Positions 27,009 to 35,617 of a stretch of 64,000 bases of DNA are shown here, piece after piece (position 1 is the first letter of the stretch; every line of letters starts with the position of its first letter). The notes below the pieces were generated by a model that did no database searches, was not told the DNA's origin, and was given only the letters and a program-made list of their open reading frames with translations. A program made the position numbers and the translations under genes. Origin of the DNA: Catenuloplanes atrovinosus (GTDB taxonomy: Bacteria; Actinomycetota; Actinomycetes; Mycobacteriales; Micromonosporaceae); assembly GCF_031458235.1 (NCBI RefSeq), contig NZ_JAVDYB010000001.1, positions 8,705,001 to 8,769,000 of the forward strand. Reading direction: 5' to 3'.

Positions 27009-27875
27009 ATGGAGCGGCGGGTCTTCCGGGTCAACGGATTTGTGGTGATCGGGCTGCTGGTGCTGCTGACGGCGGCGGCGGCCGGTGCGGTGGTGCCGTT
27101 CGTGAACGCGGACGGTGGGGAGGTCGTCGTCGCGGTGGCGGCGGTCGTGGTGGCGGTGATCCTGACGATCGCGTCGACCGGGTTCGTGGTGGTGAATCCG
27201 AATGAGGCGCAGGTGGTGCAGTTCTTCGGGCGCTACCTCGGGGTGATCCGGGCCGAGGGTCTGCAGTGGACGTGGCCGTTCACGGCGCGGCGGCGGGTGA
27301 CCATGCGGGTGCGCAACTTCGAGACCGACCGGCTGAAGGTGTCGGACGCGGACGGCAACCCGGTGGAGATCGCGGCGGTCGTGGTGTGGCGCGTGGTGGA
27401 CCCGGCGGCGGCGGTGTTCGCGGTGGACGACCACGTGGAGTACGTCGCGGTGCAGGCGGAGACGGCGGTGCGGCACCTGGCCACCAGCTACCCGTACGAG
27501 GCGCACGACACCGGGCGGTCCAGCCTGCGGGACAGCTCGGTGGTGAGTGAGGAGCTCACGGCGGAGCTGCGCGAGCGGTTCGAGCGGGCCGGCGTGGAGG
27601 TGCTGGAGTCGCGGACCACGCATCTGGCCTACGCTCCGGAGATCGCTCAGGCGATGCTGGCGCGGCAGCAGGCGAGCGCGATCGTCGGCGCGCGGTTCCA
27701 GATCGTGGAGGGCGCGGTCGGCATGGTGTCGAACGCGTTGGAGCGGCTGCGGGACGAGCACGTGGTAGAGCTGGACGAGGAGCGCAAGGCCCAGATGGTG
27801 GCGAACCTGCTGGTGGTGCTGTGCGGCGACCGGGCCGCGCAGCCGGTGGTGAACACGGGGTCGCTGTACTCCTGA
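27009..27875 (+). CDS. SPFH (band 7/stomatin-like) membrane protein
   Basis: A 288-residue protein with two N-terminal membrane helices (about residues 9-28 and 37-58) and an SPFH domain (about 60-235): [57 protein letters not shown] and ATSYPYE. SPFH proteins assemble into large membrane cages or microdomains. The ATG at 27009 follows GGGGAG with 5-nt spacing. A ribbon-helix-helix gene follows after 12 nt; SPFH-RHH pairs recur in actinobacteria, but their function is not established. Confidence 0.85.
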   Translation: MERRVFRVNGFVVIGLLVLLTAAAAGAVVPFVNADGGEVVVAVAAVVVAVILTIASTGFVVVNPNEAQVVQFFGRYLGVIRAEGLQWTWPFTARRRVTMRVRNFETDRLKVSDADGNPVEIAAVVVWRVVDPAAAVFAVDDHVEYVAVQAETAVRHLATSYPYEAHDTGRSSLRDSSVVSEELTAELRERFERAGVEVLESRTTHLAYAPEIAQAMLARQQASAIVGARFQIVEGAVGMVSNALERLRDEHVVELDEERKAQMVANLLVVLCGDRAAQPVVNTGSLYS

Positions 27876-27887
27876 GGGGACCGGTCG

Positions 27888-28076
27888 ATGCCGGAGCGCA
27901 AGAAGCTGTTGTTACGCCTGGACCCGCAGGTCTACGACGCCGTCGCCAGGTGGGCGGCCGACGACCTGCGCAGCGTGAACGCGCAGATCGAGTTCGCGCT
28001 GCGGCAGGCGCTGCGGGCCGCCGGCCGTAAGCCCAAGGCCGAGCCGCCGGAGCGGGACGACGACGCTACTGAATGA
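27888..28076 (+). CDS. Arc-type ribbon-helix-helix DNA-binding protein
   Basis: A 62-residue protein. [20 protein letters not shown] is the beta strand plus first helix of a ribbon-helix-helix fold, and [14 protein letters not shown] is the second helix. The tail is acidic. It resembles HicB/Arc-type regulators, but no toxin gene is adjacent. Its partner is the SPFH gene 12 nt upstream, so it is probably an autoregulator acting on the GATATC palindrome before that gene. The 3' end overlaps the convergent membrane-protein gene by 11 nt. Confidence 0.8.
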   Translation: MPERKKLLLRLDPQVYDAVARWAADDLRSVNAQIEFALRQALRAAGRKPKAEPPERDDDATE

Positions 28077-28428
28077 ACGGAGGCCGCGGGCCCGGGTCCG
28101 CGGCCTCCCACGGCTGTGCCCGGCCGGACCGGGACAGCACGGCCGCGATCAGCGCGCCGAGCCCGCCGACGGAGAGCGCGGTCGAGATCAGCCAGTGCAC
28201 GCCCGCGACGACCGAGTAGAGCGACCGGTCCGACGACTGGAACACCCAGGGGAGCGTGATCTCCCAGACCATCGAGACGATCCCGGACGCCAGCAGCAGC
28301 GCCAGCCCGAGCGTGGCGAGGCGCGCGGTACGCGGCGCGAGCGACCGGGCCCGCGCGCGGACGAGCACCAGCCCGGTGACGCAGGCGACGAGCATCGGCA
28401 GGTGGAAGACCGCCGTGAAGAAGGACAT
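28066..28428 (-). CDS. Four-helix membrane protein, unknown function
   Basis: A 120-residue protein with hydrophobic segments at about residues 3-22, 34-55, 72-88 and 90-103, and a Pro-rich tail. No family recognised. The ATG at 28428 ([13 protein letters not shown]) is the first Met before the helices. It is convergent with the RHH gene, overlapping it by 11 nt, and divergent from thrB. Confidence 0.55.
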   Translation of the reverse strand: MSFFTAVFHLPMLVACVTGLVLVRARARSLAPRTARLATLGLALLLASGIVSMVWEITLPWVFQSSDRSLYSVVAGVHWLISTALSVGGLGALIAAVLSRSGRAQPWEAADPGPRPPFIQ

Positions 28429-28496
28429 GCGCCGCAGGTTATCCGCGGGTCGCAACCGGTGCGCCACCCGCGCGGAGGGTGACGGACCGACCTCCC

Positions 28497-28511
28497 TAGG
28501 CTGATCACGTG
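28497..28511 (+). promoter_or_regulatory. Putative leaderless promoter of thrB
   Basis: TAGGCT at 28497-28502 is followed after 6 nt by the thrB GTG, with no Shine-Dalgarno sequence near. The same spacing is seen before argS and the MFS gene at 25631. Confidence 0.4.
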
Positions 28512-29453
28512 GCTCTCTCCTTCGTCACTGATCCCGTCACGGTGCGGGTGCCCGCCACCAGCGCCAACCTCGGGCCCGGATTCGACGCGCTCGGGCTCGC
28601 GCTCGCCCTCTACGACCACGTCACCGGCCGGGTCACGGACGACGGCTGCACGGTGACGGTCACCGGCCAGGGCGCGGGCGAGCTGCCGGACGGCGCGGAA
28701 CACCTGGTCGCCCGGTCCGCGTACGCGGCGTTCGACCTGCTCGGCGCGCGCCCGCCCGGGCTGGCCCTGGCCTGCGAGAACCGCATCCCGCAGGCCCGTG
28801 GCCTGGGCTCCTCCTCGGCCGCGATCGTGGCCGGGATCGAGGTGGCCCGGTCGCTGGTCGCCGGCGGGCGCGAGCTGATGGACGACGCGGCCGCGCTGCG
28901 CCTGGCGAACGAGTTGGAGGGCCACCCGGACAACGTGGCACCGTGCCTGCTCGGCGGCTTCACCATCGCCTGGACCGACGGGTCCGGTGCACACGCGGTA
29001 CGGCTGGCCCCGGCCGCGGACGTGCATCCGACCGTCTTCGTGCCCGAGCTGCGCGGGCTCACCGCGCACGCGCGCGCCGCGCTGCCGGCCGAGGTGCCGC
29101 ACGCGGACGCGGCGCGCAACGCGGGCCGGTCCGCGCTGCTGGTGCACGCGCTGACCGCGGCGCCGGAACTGCTGCTCCCCGCCACCGAGGACCGTCTGCA
29201 TCAGGACTATCGGGCGCCCGGAATGCCGGAGAGTGCGGCACTCGTCCGGCGGCTCCGAGCGGCCGGCGTGGCCGCCGTGATCAGCGGCGCGGGCCCCACC
29301 GTGCTGGCATTGACGCAGGTCCCCGGCGACTTCGAGGCCGGTGAGGGGTGGTCCGCCACGCCGATTACCGTGGACTCGGGTGGTGCTGATCTGTCGAGTA
29401 GTACACTGGGACACGCCGAGCGGTACACTATTGCCGCAGGTCGCAAGAGTTGA
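28509..29453 (+). CDS. thrB: Homoserine kinase
   Basis: A 314-residue GHMP-family kinase that phosphorylates homoserine with ATP, supplying O-phosphohomoserine to ThrC. The N-terminus VRVPATSANLGPGFDALGLAL and the ATP-binding glycine-serine loop PQARGLGSSSAAIVAGIE are diagnostic. ELEGHPDNVAPCLLGG and SGAGPTVLAL complete the set of family motifs. GTG start, probably leaderless. rho follows on the same strand after a 301-nt leader. Confidence 0.96.
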   Translation: MALSFVTDPVTVRVPATSANLGPGFDALGLALALYDHVTGRVTDDGCTVTVTGQGAGELPDGAEHLVARSAYAAFDLLGARPPGLALACENRIPQARGLGSSSAAIVAGIEVARSLVAGGRELMDDAAALRLANELEGHPDNVAPCLLGGFTIAWTDGSGAHAVRLAPAADVHPTVFVPELRGLTAHARAALPAEVPHADAARNAGRSALLVHALTAAPELLLPATEDRLHQDYRAPGMPESAALVRRLRAAGVAAVISGAGPTVLALTQVPGDFEAGEGWSATPITVDSGGADLSSSTLGHAERYTIAAGRKS

Positions 29454-29754
29454 TTACGCTCTAGACCTAGCACGACCGCGAAGCAAAGCGATGATCTCCT
29501 GCGGGTCGGTGCACCCCCGAAGCTTTCGGCGGTCAGCCCGTCTCACCTCCTGCCTAGGCATGACGCCGTTCCGCAGATGTCACGGCCGCTGTCGGCGGCG
29601 ATCCCGATCTGTCGATCCAGACCGATTGGAAACCGCTCTCCGGCTGCCGTGCAGAAGACTCCCGTGACGCGATGTGCGAGGCGGGAACCGAGGCCGCCCG
29701 GCCACCACATGACGAAACACCCGGGCAGCCCGGCCTTACGAGGGAAGGAATCCA
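29454..29754 (+). other. 301-nt intergenic leader of rho
   Basis: No gene is present. It probably contains the rho promoter and 5' UTR; rho genes are often autoregulated through long leaders. I recognise no known riboswitch. GGGAAGGAA at 29743-29751 is the ribosome binding site for the TTG start. Confidence 0.45.
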
Positions 29755-31755
29755 TTGAGCGACACCACCGACGTCACGTCGGATGCTTCCAAGGTCGCTG
29801 ACGACGCCGCGGCAGGCACCACCCGCCGCCGGCGCTCCGGGACCGGCCTGACGGCGATGCTCCTGCCCGAGCTGCAGAGCCTCGCCGCGTCGCTCGGCAT
29901 TTCCGGCACCGCCCGGATGCGCAAGGGCGAGCTGGTCGCCGCCATCTCCGAGCGTCAGAGCGGCGGTGCGAGCGGAGGCGCCCCTCGTCAGCGCGCGGAG
30001 GTCGCCGCGGCGGCCGCACCGGTGCGCGAGGAGGTGCGGGCCGAGATCCGCGAGAGCGCCGACGCCCCGGCCGAGGCCCCGGCGGAGACGCGCGCGCCGC
30101 GCCGGGCCTCCCGGGCCGCCGCCGGCGCCCCGGAGCCTCGCAACGAGACCGAGGAGGCGCCGGAGCCGCAGCAGCGCGAGGGCCGCAGCCGTCGGGAGCG
30201 CGGCGACCGGACCGACCGCAACGACCGCGGCGAGCGGGCCGAGCGCGGTGACCGCGAGCGCAACGACCGCGGCGAGCGGGCCGAGCGTGGCGAGCGGGCC
30301 GAGCGTGGCGACCGGGCCGAGCGTGGCGAGCGCGGCGACCGGGCCGAGCGCGGCGACCGCAATGAGCGCGGCGACCGCAACGAGCGTGGCGACCGCAACG
30401 AGCGTGGCGACCGCAACGACCGCGACCGGGACCGCAACGACCGGTCCGAGCGGGCGCCGCGTGGCGCCGACCGGGACCGCAACGACGACACCGAGGACGA
30501 CGAGGACGGCGGCGGCCGGCGCGGCCGGCGCTCCCGCTTCCGGGACCGTCGTCGCGGCCGTGGCGAGCGCGAGGGCGGCGAGCGCACCGAGCGCGGCGGC
30601 AACGAGCCGCAGTTCTCCGAGGACGACGTGCTCGTCCCGGTGGCCGGCATCATCGACGTGCTGGACAACTACGCGTTCGTCCGCACCACCGGCTACCTCT
30701 CCGGGCCGAACGACGTCTACGTCTCCATGTCGCAGGTGAAGAAGTACGGCCTGCGCCGCGGCGACGCGATCACCGGCGCGGTGCGCGCGACCCGCGAGGG
30801 CGAGCAGCGGCGCGACAAGTACAACCCGCTGATCCGGCTCGACACGGTCAACGGCATGGAGCCGGACGAGGCCAAGCGCCGTCCCGAGTTCTACAAGCTC
30901 ACGCCGCTCTACCCGCAGGAGCGCCTGCGGCTGGAGACCGAGCCGCACATCCTGACCACGCGCGTCATCGACCTGGTGATGCCGATCGGCAAGGGCCAGC
31001 GCGCCCTGATCGTCTCGCCGCCGAAGGCCGGTAAGACGATGGTGCTCCAGGCGATCGCGAACGCGATCACCCACAACAACCCGGAGTGCCACCTGATGGT
31101 GGTGCTGGTGGACGAGCGCCCCGAAGAGGTCACCGACATGCAGCGGTCGGTGAAGGGCGAGGTCATCGCGGCCACGTTCGACCGTCCGCCGCAGGACCAC
31201 ACCACGGTCGCGGAGCTGGCGATCGAGCGGGCGAAGCGCCTGGTCGAGCTGGGCCACGACGTGGTCGTGCTGCTGGACTCCGTGACGCGTCTCGGCCGGT
31301 CGTACAACCTGGCGGCGCCGGCCTCCGGCCGCATCATGTCCGGTGGTATCGACTCGACCGCGCTCTACCCGCCGAAGCGCTTCCTCGGCGCCGCGCGCAA
31401 CATCGAGAACGGTGGCTCGCTCACCATTCTCGCGACCGCGCTGGTGGAGACCGGGTCCATGATGGACACGGTCATCTTCGAGGAGTTCAAGGGCACCGGT
31501 AACGCGGAGCTGAAGCTGGACCGGAAGATCGCCGACAAGCGCACCTTCCCGGCCATCGACATCCACCCGTCCGGCACGCGTAAGGAGGAGATCCTGCTCG
31601 CGCCGGAGGAGCTGGCCATCACGCACAAGCTCCGCAAGGTCCTCCACTCGCTGGAGTCCCAGGCCGCGCTGGACCTGCTGCTCGGCCGGCTCAAGGAGAC
31701 CCGGACGAACATCGAGTTCCTGATGCAGATCGCGAAGTCGACACCGGGCGAGTAG
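29755..31755 (+). CDS. rho: Transcription termination factor Rho with large disordered insert
   Basis: A 666-residue hexameric RNA helicase that ends transcription. The N-terminal Rho_N region (about 22-62) is MLLPELQSLAASLGISGTA. Residues about 70-285 are a low-complexity insert of Arg, Asp, Glu, Gly and Asn with repeated ERGD/NERGD units. The RNA-binding cold-shock-like domain (about 290-365) follows, then the ATPase core with Walker A PPKAGKT near residue 422 and PVTRLGRSYN-like Q-loop sequence. TTG start with a good Shine-Dalgarno sequence. Actinobacterial Rho proteins often carry such inserts, which bind RNA; this one is long and unusually regular. Confidence 0.96.
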   Translation: MSDTTDVTSDASKVADDAAAGTTRRRRSGTGLTAMLLPELQSLAASLGISGTARMRKGELVAAISERQSGGASGGAPRQRAEVAAAAAPVREEVRAEIRESADAPAEAPAETRAPRRASRAAAGAPEPRNETEEAPEPQQREGRSRRERGDRTDRNDRGERAERGDRERNDRGERAERGERAERGDRAERGERGDRAERGDRNERGDRNERGDRNERGDRNDRDRDRNDRSERAPRGADRDRNDDTEDDEDGGGRRGRRSRFRDRRRGRGEREGGERTERGGNEPQFSEDDVLVPVAGIIDVLDNYAFVRTTGYLSGPNDVYVSMSQVKKYGLRRGDAITGAVRATREGEQRRDKYNPLIRLDTVNGMEPDEAKRRPEFYKLTPLYPQERLRLETEPHILTTRVIDLVMPIGKGQRALIVSPPKAGKTMVLQAIANAITHNNPECHLMVVLVDERPEEVTDMQRSVKGEVIAATFDRPPQDHTTVAELAIERAKRLVELGHDVVVLLDSVTRLGRSYNLAAPASGRIMSGGIDSTALYPPKRFLGAARNIENGGSLTILATALVETGSMMDTVIFEEFKGTGNAELKLDRKIADKRTFPAIDIHPSGTRKEEILLAPEELAITHKLRKVLHSLESQAALDLLLGRLKETRTNIEFLMQIAKSTPGE

Positions 31756-31768
31756 AAGACCTGCACAG

Positions 31769-31810
31769 ATCCTCGGCGGGTACGGCGAAAACGTACCCGC
31801 CGAGGATTTT
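31769..31810 (+). terminator. Strong intrinsic terminator after rho
   Basis: A perfect 16-bp stem (ATCCTCGGCGGGTACG and its complement) with a 7-nt loop (GCGAAAA) and a following TTTTCGTT. It is the most canonical terminator in the window and starts 13 nt after the rho stop. Confidence 0.9.
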
Positions 31811-31835
31811 CGTTCTGCCGCGAAGCGATGGTTTT

Positions 31836-33047
31836 GTGGTCGAACATGGGGGTGTGTCGCACGCCGTCCCCGGTTACCGGGATAACCCCACCCCTCCGTG
31901 GGACCCGGACGCGCCGGTGGACGCGATCGAGGCCGAGGAGTTCCTGCGCCTCTGCTACCGCGAGGACACCCGGCTCGGCCCGGTCGAGCCGCGGCTGTCC
32001 GTGGTGCGCGCGCAGATCGCGGCGACCGGCACCTACGCGCAGACGGCGGACGAGGTCGCCTACGGCGCGAAGGTGGCCTGGCGCAACGCGTCCCGCTGCA
32101 TCGGCCGCCTCTACTGGCGCAGCCTGGTGGTGCTGGACCGGCGCGACGCGCGCACCGCGGACGACGTCTTCGCGCTGCTCCTCCGGCACCTGCGGCAGGC
32201 CACCGGCATCGGCACCCCCGGTCAGCTGCGCCCGATCATCTCGATCTTCGCGCCGGCGACGCCGGGCCGGCCGTACCCGCGGATCTGGAACGAGCAGTTG
32301 ATCCGGTACGCCGGTTACCGCCGCTCCGACGGCAGCGTGCTCGGCGACCCGCGGATGGTGGAGTTCACCGAGGCGATGACCGCGCGCGGCTGGCGCGGTG
32401 CCGGGACCGACCACGACGTGCTGCCGGTGGCGATCGAGACGCCGGAGGAGGGCGTGCGGCTGTTCGAGCTCCCCGGCCAGGCCGTGCTGGAGGTGCCGCT
32501 GACCCACCCGGACCTGCCCTGGTTCGAGGAGCTGGGGCTGCACTGGTACGCGGTCCCGGCCGTCACGAACATGCGGCTGACCATCGGTGGCCTGCACTAC
32601 CCGCTGGCGCCGTTCAACGGCTGGTACATGGGCACCGAGATCGGCGCGCGCAGCTTCGGCGACGCGGACCGGTACGACGTCGTGCCCGAGGTGGCGAAGC
32701 GGATGGGGCTGGACACCTCGTCCGAGGGCACGCTCTGGCGGGACCGCGCGCTGATCGAGCTGAACCGGGCCGTGCTGCACTCCTTCGACCGGGCCGGCGT
32801 GAAGATCTCCGACCACCACACCGAGTCCGAGCGCTTCCTGTCCCACCTGCGCAACGAGGAGCGGGCCGGTCGTCAGGTGCCCGCGGACTGGAGCTGGATC
32901 GTGCCACCGATCTCCGGTTCCGCCACCCCGGTCTTCCACCGCTACTACCACGAGGCGGACCTTCGGCCCGCGTTCTACCTCGACGAGGACGCGCACGAGC
33001 GGGCGCTGCGCCCGGACCGGCGGAAACCCTCAGCTTCGGAGCGCTGA
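31836..33047 (+). CDS. nos: Bacterial nitric oxide synthase, oxygenase only
   Basis: A 403-residue heme enzyme that makes nitric oxide and citrulline from arginine via N-hydroxyarginine. The heme-ligand cysteine is about residue 88 in WRNASRCIGR. The substrate region FNGWYMGTEIGAR and the pterin/heme region WSWIVPPISGSATPVFHRYY are intact. There is no fused reductase, so an unlinked flavoprotein must supply electrons, as in Bacillus and Deinococcus. The start is uncertain: GTG at 31836, or GTG at 31854 (VSHAVPGYR). It sits between the rho terminator and a chemoreceptor gene 50 nt downstream, and breaks the usual rho-rpmE order. Confidence 0.92.
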   Translation: MVEHGGVSHAVPGYRDNPTPPWDPDAPVDAIEAEEFLRLCYREDTRLGPVEPRLSVVRAQIAATGTYAQTADEVAYGAKVAWRNASRCIGRLYWRSLVVLDRRDARTADDVFALLLRHLRQATGIGTPGQLRPIISIFAPATPGRPYPRIWNEQLIRYAGYRRSDGSVLGDPRMVEFTEAMTARGWRGAGTDHDVLPVAIETPEEGVRLFELPGQAVLEVPLTHPDLPWFEELGLHWYAVPAVTNMRLTIGGLHYPLAPFNGWYMGTEIGARSFGDADRYDVVPEVAKRMGLDTSSEGTLWRDRALIELNRAVLHSFDRAGVKISDHHTESERFLSHLRNEERAGRQVPADWSWIVPPISGSATPVFHRYYHEADLRPAFYLDEDAHERALRPDRRKPSASER

Positions 33048-33097
33048 CGCCGATCGGGGACGTGGAATCCAGGTCCGCGCGCGAGGGGATGTACCGG

Positions 33098-35143
33098 ATG
33101 TACCCACGGCTGCTGCTGCCGGTGCTGGCGGTCTGGGACCGCACCCGGATGACCGTGCGACTGTCGATCATCATGGTGGTGCTCCTGGTGCCGTGCATGA
33201 GCGCGGTCTACGGCTTCGTGCACTTCGCGCAGGGCCAGATCACGTTCTCCGAGCGCGAGGCCGACGGGAACGAGGTGCTGCTGCCCGCGCTGGAGCTGTT
33301 CGGCGGGGCGCTGGCCGGCGAGCGCCCGGACCTGGCCGCGCTGGACGCCGCGATCGCGGCGAACGCGGAACTGCTCGAGGACGGCACGCTGGACGAGGCG
33401 CGGGCCGCGCTCACCGAGGCCGCGGCCGGGGACACGACCTCGGGCGCGGACCGGATCGCGTTCGGCGAGGCGCTGGCCGCGTTCATCACCGGCGTCGCGA
33501 ACGAGTCCAACCTGATCCTGGACCCGGACCTCGACTCGTTCTACGTGATGGACATGGAGGTCGTGCAACTCCCGCGCGGGCTGCTGGCCGCGGCCCGCGC
33601 CGCCGCGCCGGTGAACCCGGCCGGGACCGCGCTCGTCGCGGAGCAGGCGGTCTACGCCAGCGAGCTGACCACGGTCGCCGCGAACCTGCGCGCCGGCGCG
33701 GAGACGTCGCTGGCGAACACGTCCGACGGCGCGCTCGCCGGGCGGCTGGCCGGCGTGGAACGCGTCGCGGCCGCGGCCGAACGGCTCGCCGCCGAGATCA
33801 CCGCGGGTTTGGGCGGCACGGCCGCGGTCGACCCGGCCCCGCTCGGCGAGGCGGTGACCGCGGTCACCGGTGACCTCTACGCCGCGCTGGGCGGGCTGAT
33901 CGAGACCCGGGTGGACGGCTTCGAGCGGGAGCGGGACGTCGTCCTGACGATCACCGTGGTCGGCGTGCTGCTGGCGCTCTACGCGGGCGTCGGGCTCTGG
34001 TGGCACACCCGCTTCCACGTCGGGCACATGGTCGAGGGCGTACGCGCGATCGCGGCCGGTGACCTGGCGCCGCGCCCGCTGCCGGCCGGCCGGGACGAGT
34101 TCGGCGACATCGGCCGCGCGCTCGGCACCGCGCGCGAGAAGATCGCGGCCCAGGAGGAGGATCTGCGCGCCGGCCAGGACGCGCGCGAGCAGCAGCTGCA
34201 CACCAGCCTGACGCAGCAGCAGAGGTCCGAGGCGCTGCTGCGCGAGCGGGCGAAGGAGGCGATCGCGGAGACCGCGTCCACCATCGCCGGGGAACTGGCC
34301 GCCGTGGCCGGCCAGGTGGACCAGGTGCGCGCCGCCACCAACCGGATCGACGAGCGGATGGCCTCGGCCGCGGAGATCACCCAGTCCGTGGTGACCCGGG
34401 CGGCCGAGGCGGACCGGGTCACCGGCGCGCTCAACGCCAGCCTGCGCCGCGTTGCCGAGATGGCCCAGGTGATCGCGGGCGTGGCCGACCAGACCCGCAT
34501 GCTGGCGCTGAACGCGACCATCGAGGCGGCCCGCGCCGGCGAGATGGGCAAGGGCTTCGCGGTGGTGGCCGGCGAGGTCAAGGACCTGGCCACCGCGTCG
34601 GCCCGGTCCACCGAGCAGATCGCGAGCACCATCTCCTCGCTGGAGACGGACGTGGCCGAGATGTTCGCCGCGATCGGCGGCGTCACGGACGGCATCGGCA
34701 GCGTGAACAGCGCCACACTCGAGCTGCGCCAGATCGCGGTCGAGCAGCACGACCTGGTGCAGGGCCTGAACCGGGGCGTCGCGGAGACGCTGGACCGGAT
34801 CAACACCATGGTCGACCTGACCGACAAGCTGGAGCGGCGCGAGTTCCCCCGGTTCCCGGACAGCGGCGCGGTGACGCTGGTCGTGGACGGCGAACGGCAC
34901 GCCGGCCGGCTGCTCGACCTGGGGCTGGGTGGCCTGCACTGCAGCGTGCCGAGCCTCGACCGGCTGGGCCTGGGCGCGGAGGTGACCGCGGAGTTCCGGG
35001 TCGGCGGCACGACCGCCTCGCTGCCCGCGACCGTGGCCCAGCGCTCCGGCGACGACGTGCGGCTGCGCTTCACGGAGGTGCCGCCGGACGTGCGCGAGCG
35101 GCTCTCCCGGCACCTCACCACGCTCGGGAATGCGCTGACGTGA
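33098..35143 (+). CDS. Methyl-accepting chemotaxis-like receptor with C-terminal PilZ domain
   Basis: A 681-residue membrane receptor. Helix 1 lies about 19-41, an extracytoplasmic sensor about 42-280 (containing NESNLILDPDLDSFYVMD), helix 2 about 281-302 and HAMP about 303-355. The signalling region (about 390-565) has MLALNATIEAARAGEMGKGF and VVAGEVKDLATASARSTEQIA. A PilZ-like domain (about 580-681) follows, with an RxxxR-type start (RREFPR) and DLGLGG where c-di-GMP binders usually have D/NxSxxG; the Ser is Gly here. The start at 33098 follows GAGGGG with 9-nt spacing. It lies 50 nt after the NOS gene and may be co-transcribed with it. Confidence 0.85.
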   Translation: MYPRLLLPVLAVWDRTRMTVRLSIIMVVLLVPCMSAVYGFVHFAQGQITFSEREADGNEVLLPALELFGGALAGERPDLAALDAAIAANAELLEDGTLDEARAALTEAAAGDTTSGADRIAFGEALAAFITGVANESNLILDPDLDSFYVMDMEVVQLPRGLLAAARAAAPVNPAGTALVAEQAVYASELTTVAANLRAGAETSLANTSDGALAGRLAGVERVAAAAERLAAEITAGLGGTAAVDPAPLGEAVTAVTGDLYAALGGLIETRVDGFERERDVVLTITVVGVLLALYAGVGLWWHTRFHVGHMVEGVRAIAAGDLAPRPLPAGRDEFGDIGRALGTAREKIAAQEEDLRAGQDAREQQLHTSLTQQQRSEALLRERAKEAIAETASTIAGELAAVAGQVDQVRAATNRIDERMASAAEITQSVVTRAAEADRVTGALNASLRRVAEMAQVIAGVADQTRMLALNATIEAARAGEMGKGFAVVAGEVKDLATASARSTEQIASTISSLETDVAEMFAAIGGVTDGIGSVNSATLELRQIAVEQHDLVQGLNRGVAETLDRINTMVDLTDKLERREFPRFPDSGAVTLVVDGERHAGRLLDLGLGGLHCSVPSLDRLGLGAEVTAEFRVGGTTASLPATVAQRSGDDVRLRFTEVPPDVRERLSRHLTTLGNALT

Positions 35144-35296
35144 GCCTCGGTTACACCACCCGGAACGGTCGCCGTCTCCCGGTGCGGACCTCGCACCCGC
35201 GACATGGCAGACTGGACCATCGGCCAGCGGTTCCGGTTCACGCTCCACGATCGGCGTCGAGCGACCCGGCGACCACCCACGAGAGGACCGAGGCAC

Positions 35297-35527
35297 ATGA
35301 AGAAGGACATTCACCCGCAGTACGCCGTGACCGAGGTGTCCTGCTCCTGCGGCAGCACGTTCACCACGCGGAGCACCGCGAAGGACGGCAAGATCTCCGT
35401 CGAGACCTGCAGCGCCTGCCACCCGTTCTACACCGGCAAGCAGCGCGTGCTCGACACCGCGGGTCGCGTGGCCAAGTTCCAGCAGAAGTACGCCAAGGTC
35501 CAGAAGGCCGGCGCGAAGAACAAGTAG
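35297..35527 (+). CDS. rpmE: 50S ribosomal protein L31 (zinc-binding form)
   Basis: A 76-residue ribosomal protein. It begins [20 protein letters not shown] and carries the cysteine set of the C+ form (CSCG and [13 protein letters not shown]), so it should bind zinc. GAGAGGACCGAGG lies upstream of the ATG at 35297. A GC-rich hairpin follows at about 35537-35576. Confidence 0.95.
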   Translation: MKKDIHPQYAVTEVSCSCGSTFTTRSTAKDGKISVETCSACHPFYTGKQRVLDTAGRVAKFQQKYAKVQKAGAKNK

Positions 35528-35536
35528 CTCCCCGTA

Positions 35537-35576
35537 CGGCGCTCGTCTCCTGCCTTCCCGGCAGGGGCGGGCGCCG
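35537..35576 (+). terminator. Terminator after rpmE
   Basis: A long GC-rich hairpin, CGGCGC...CCTGCC pairing with GGCAGG...GCGCCG around a TTCC loop, with one small bulge, 10 nt after the rpmE stop. prfA begins 42 nt later, so read-through is likely. Confidence 0.6.
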
Positions 35577-35617
35577 TTCGTCGTTTCGTGCCGGGTCTTC
35601 ACGAGAAAGAGCTTGAG

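Noticed and set aside
27888-28428. HicAB-type toxin-antitoxin pair
   Set aside because: The ribbon-helix-helix protein is paired with an SPFH gene upstream; the downstream neighbour is on the opposite strand and is a four-helix membrane protein, not a toxin.
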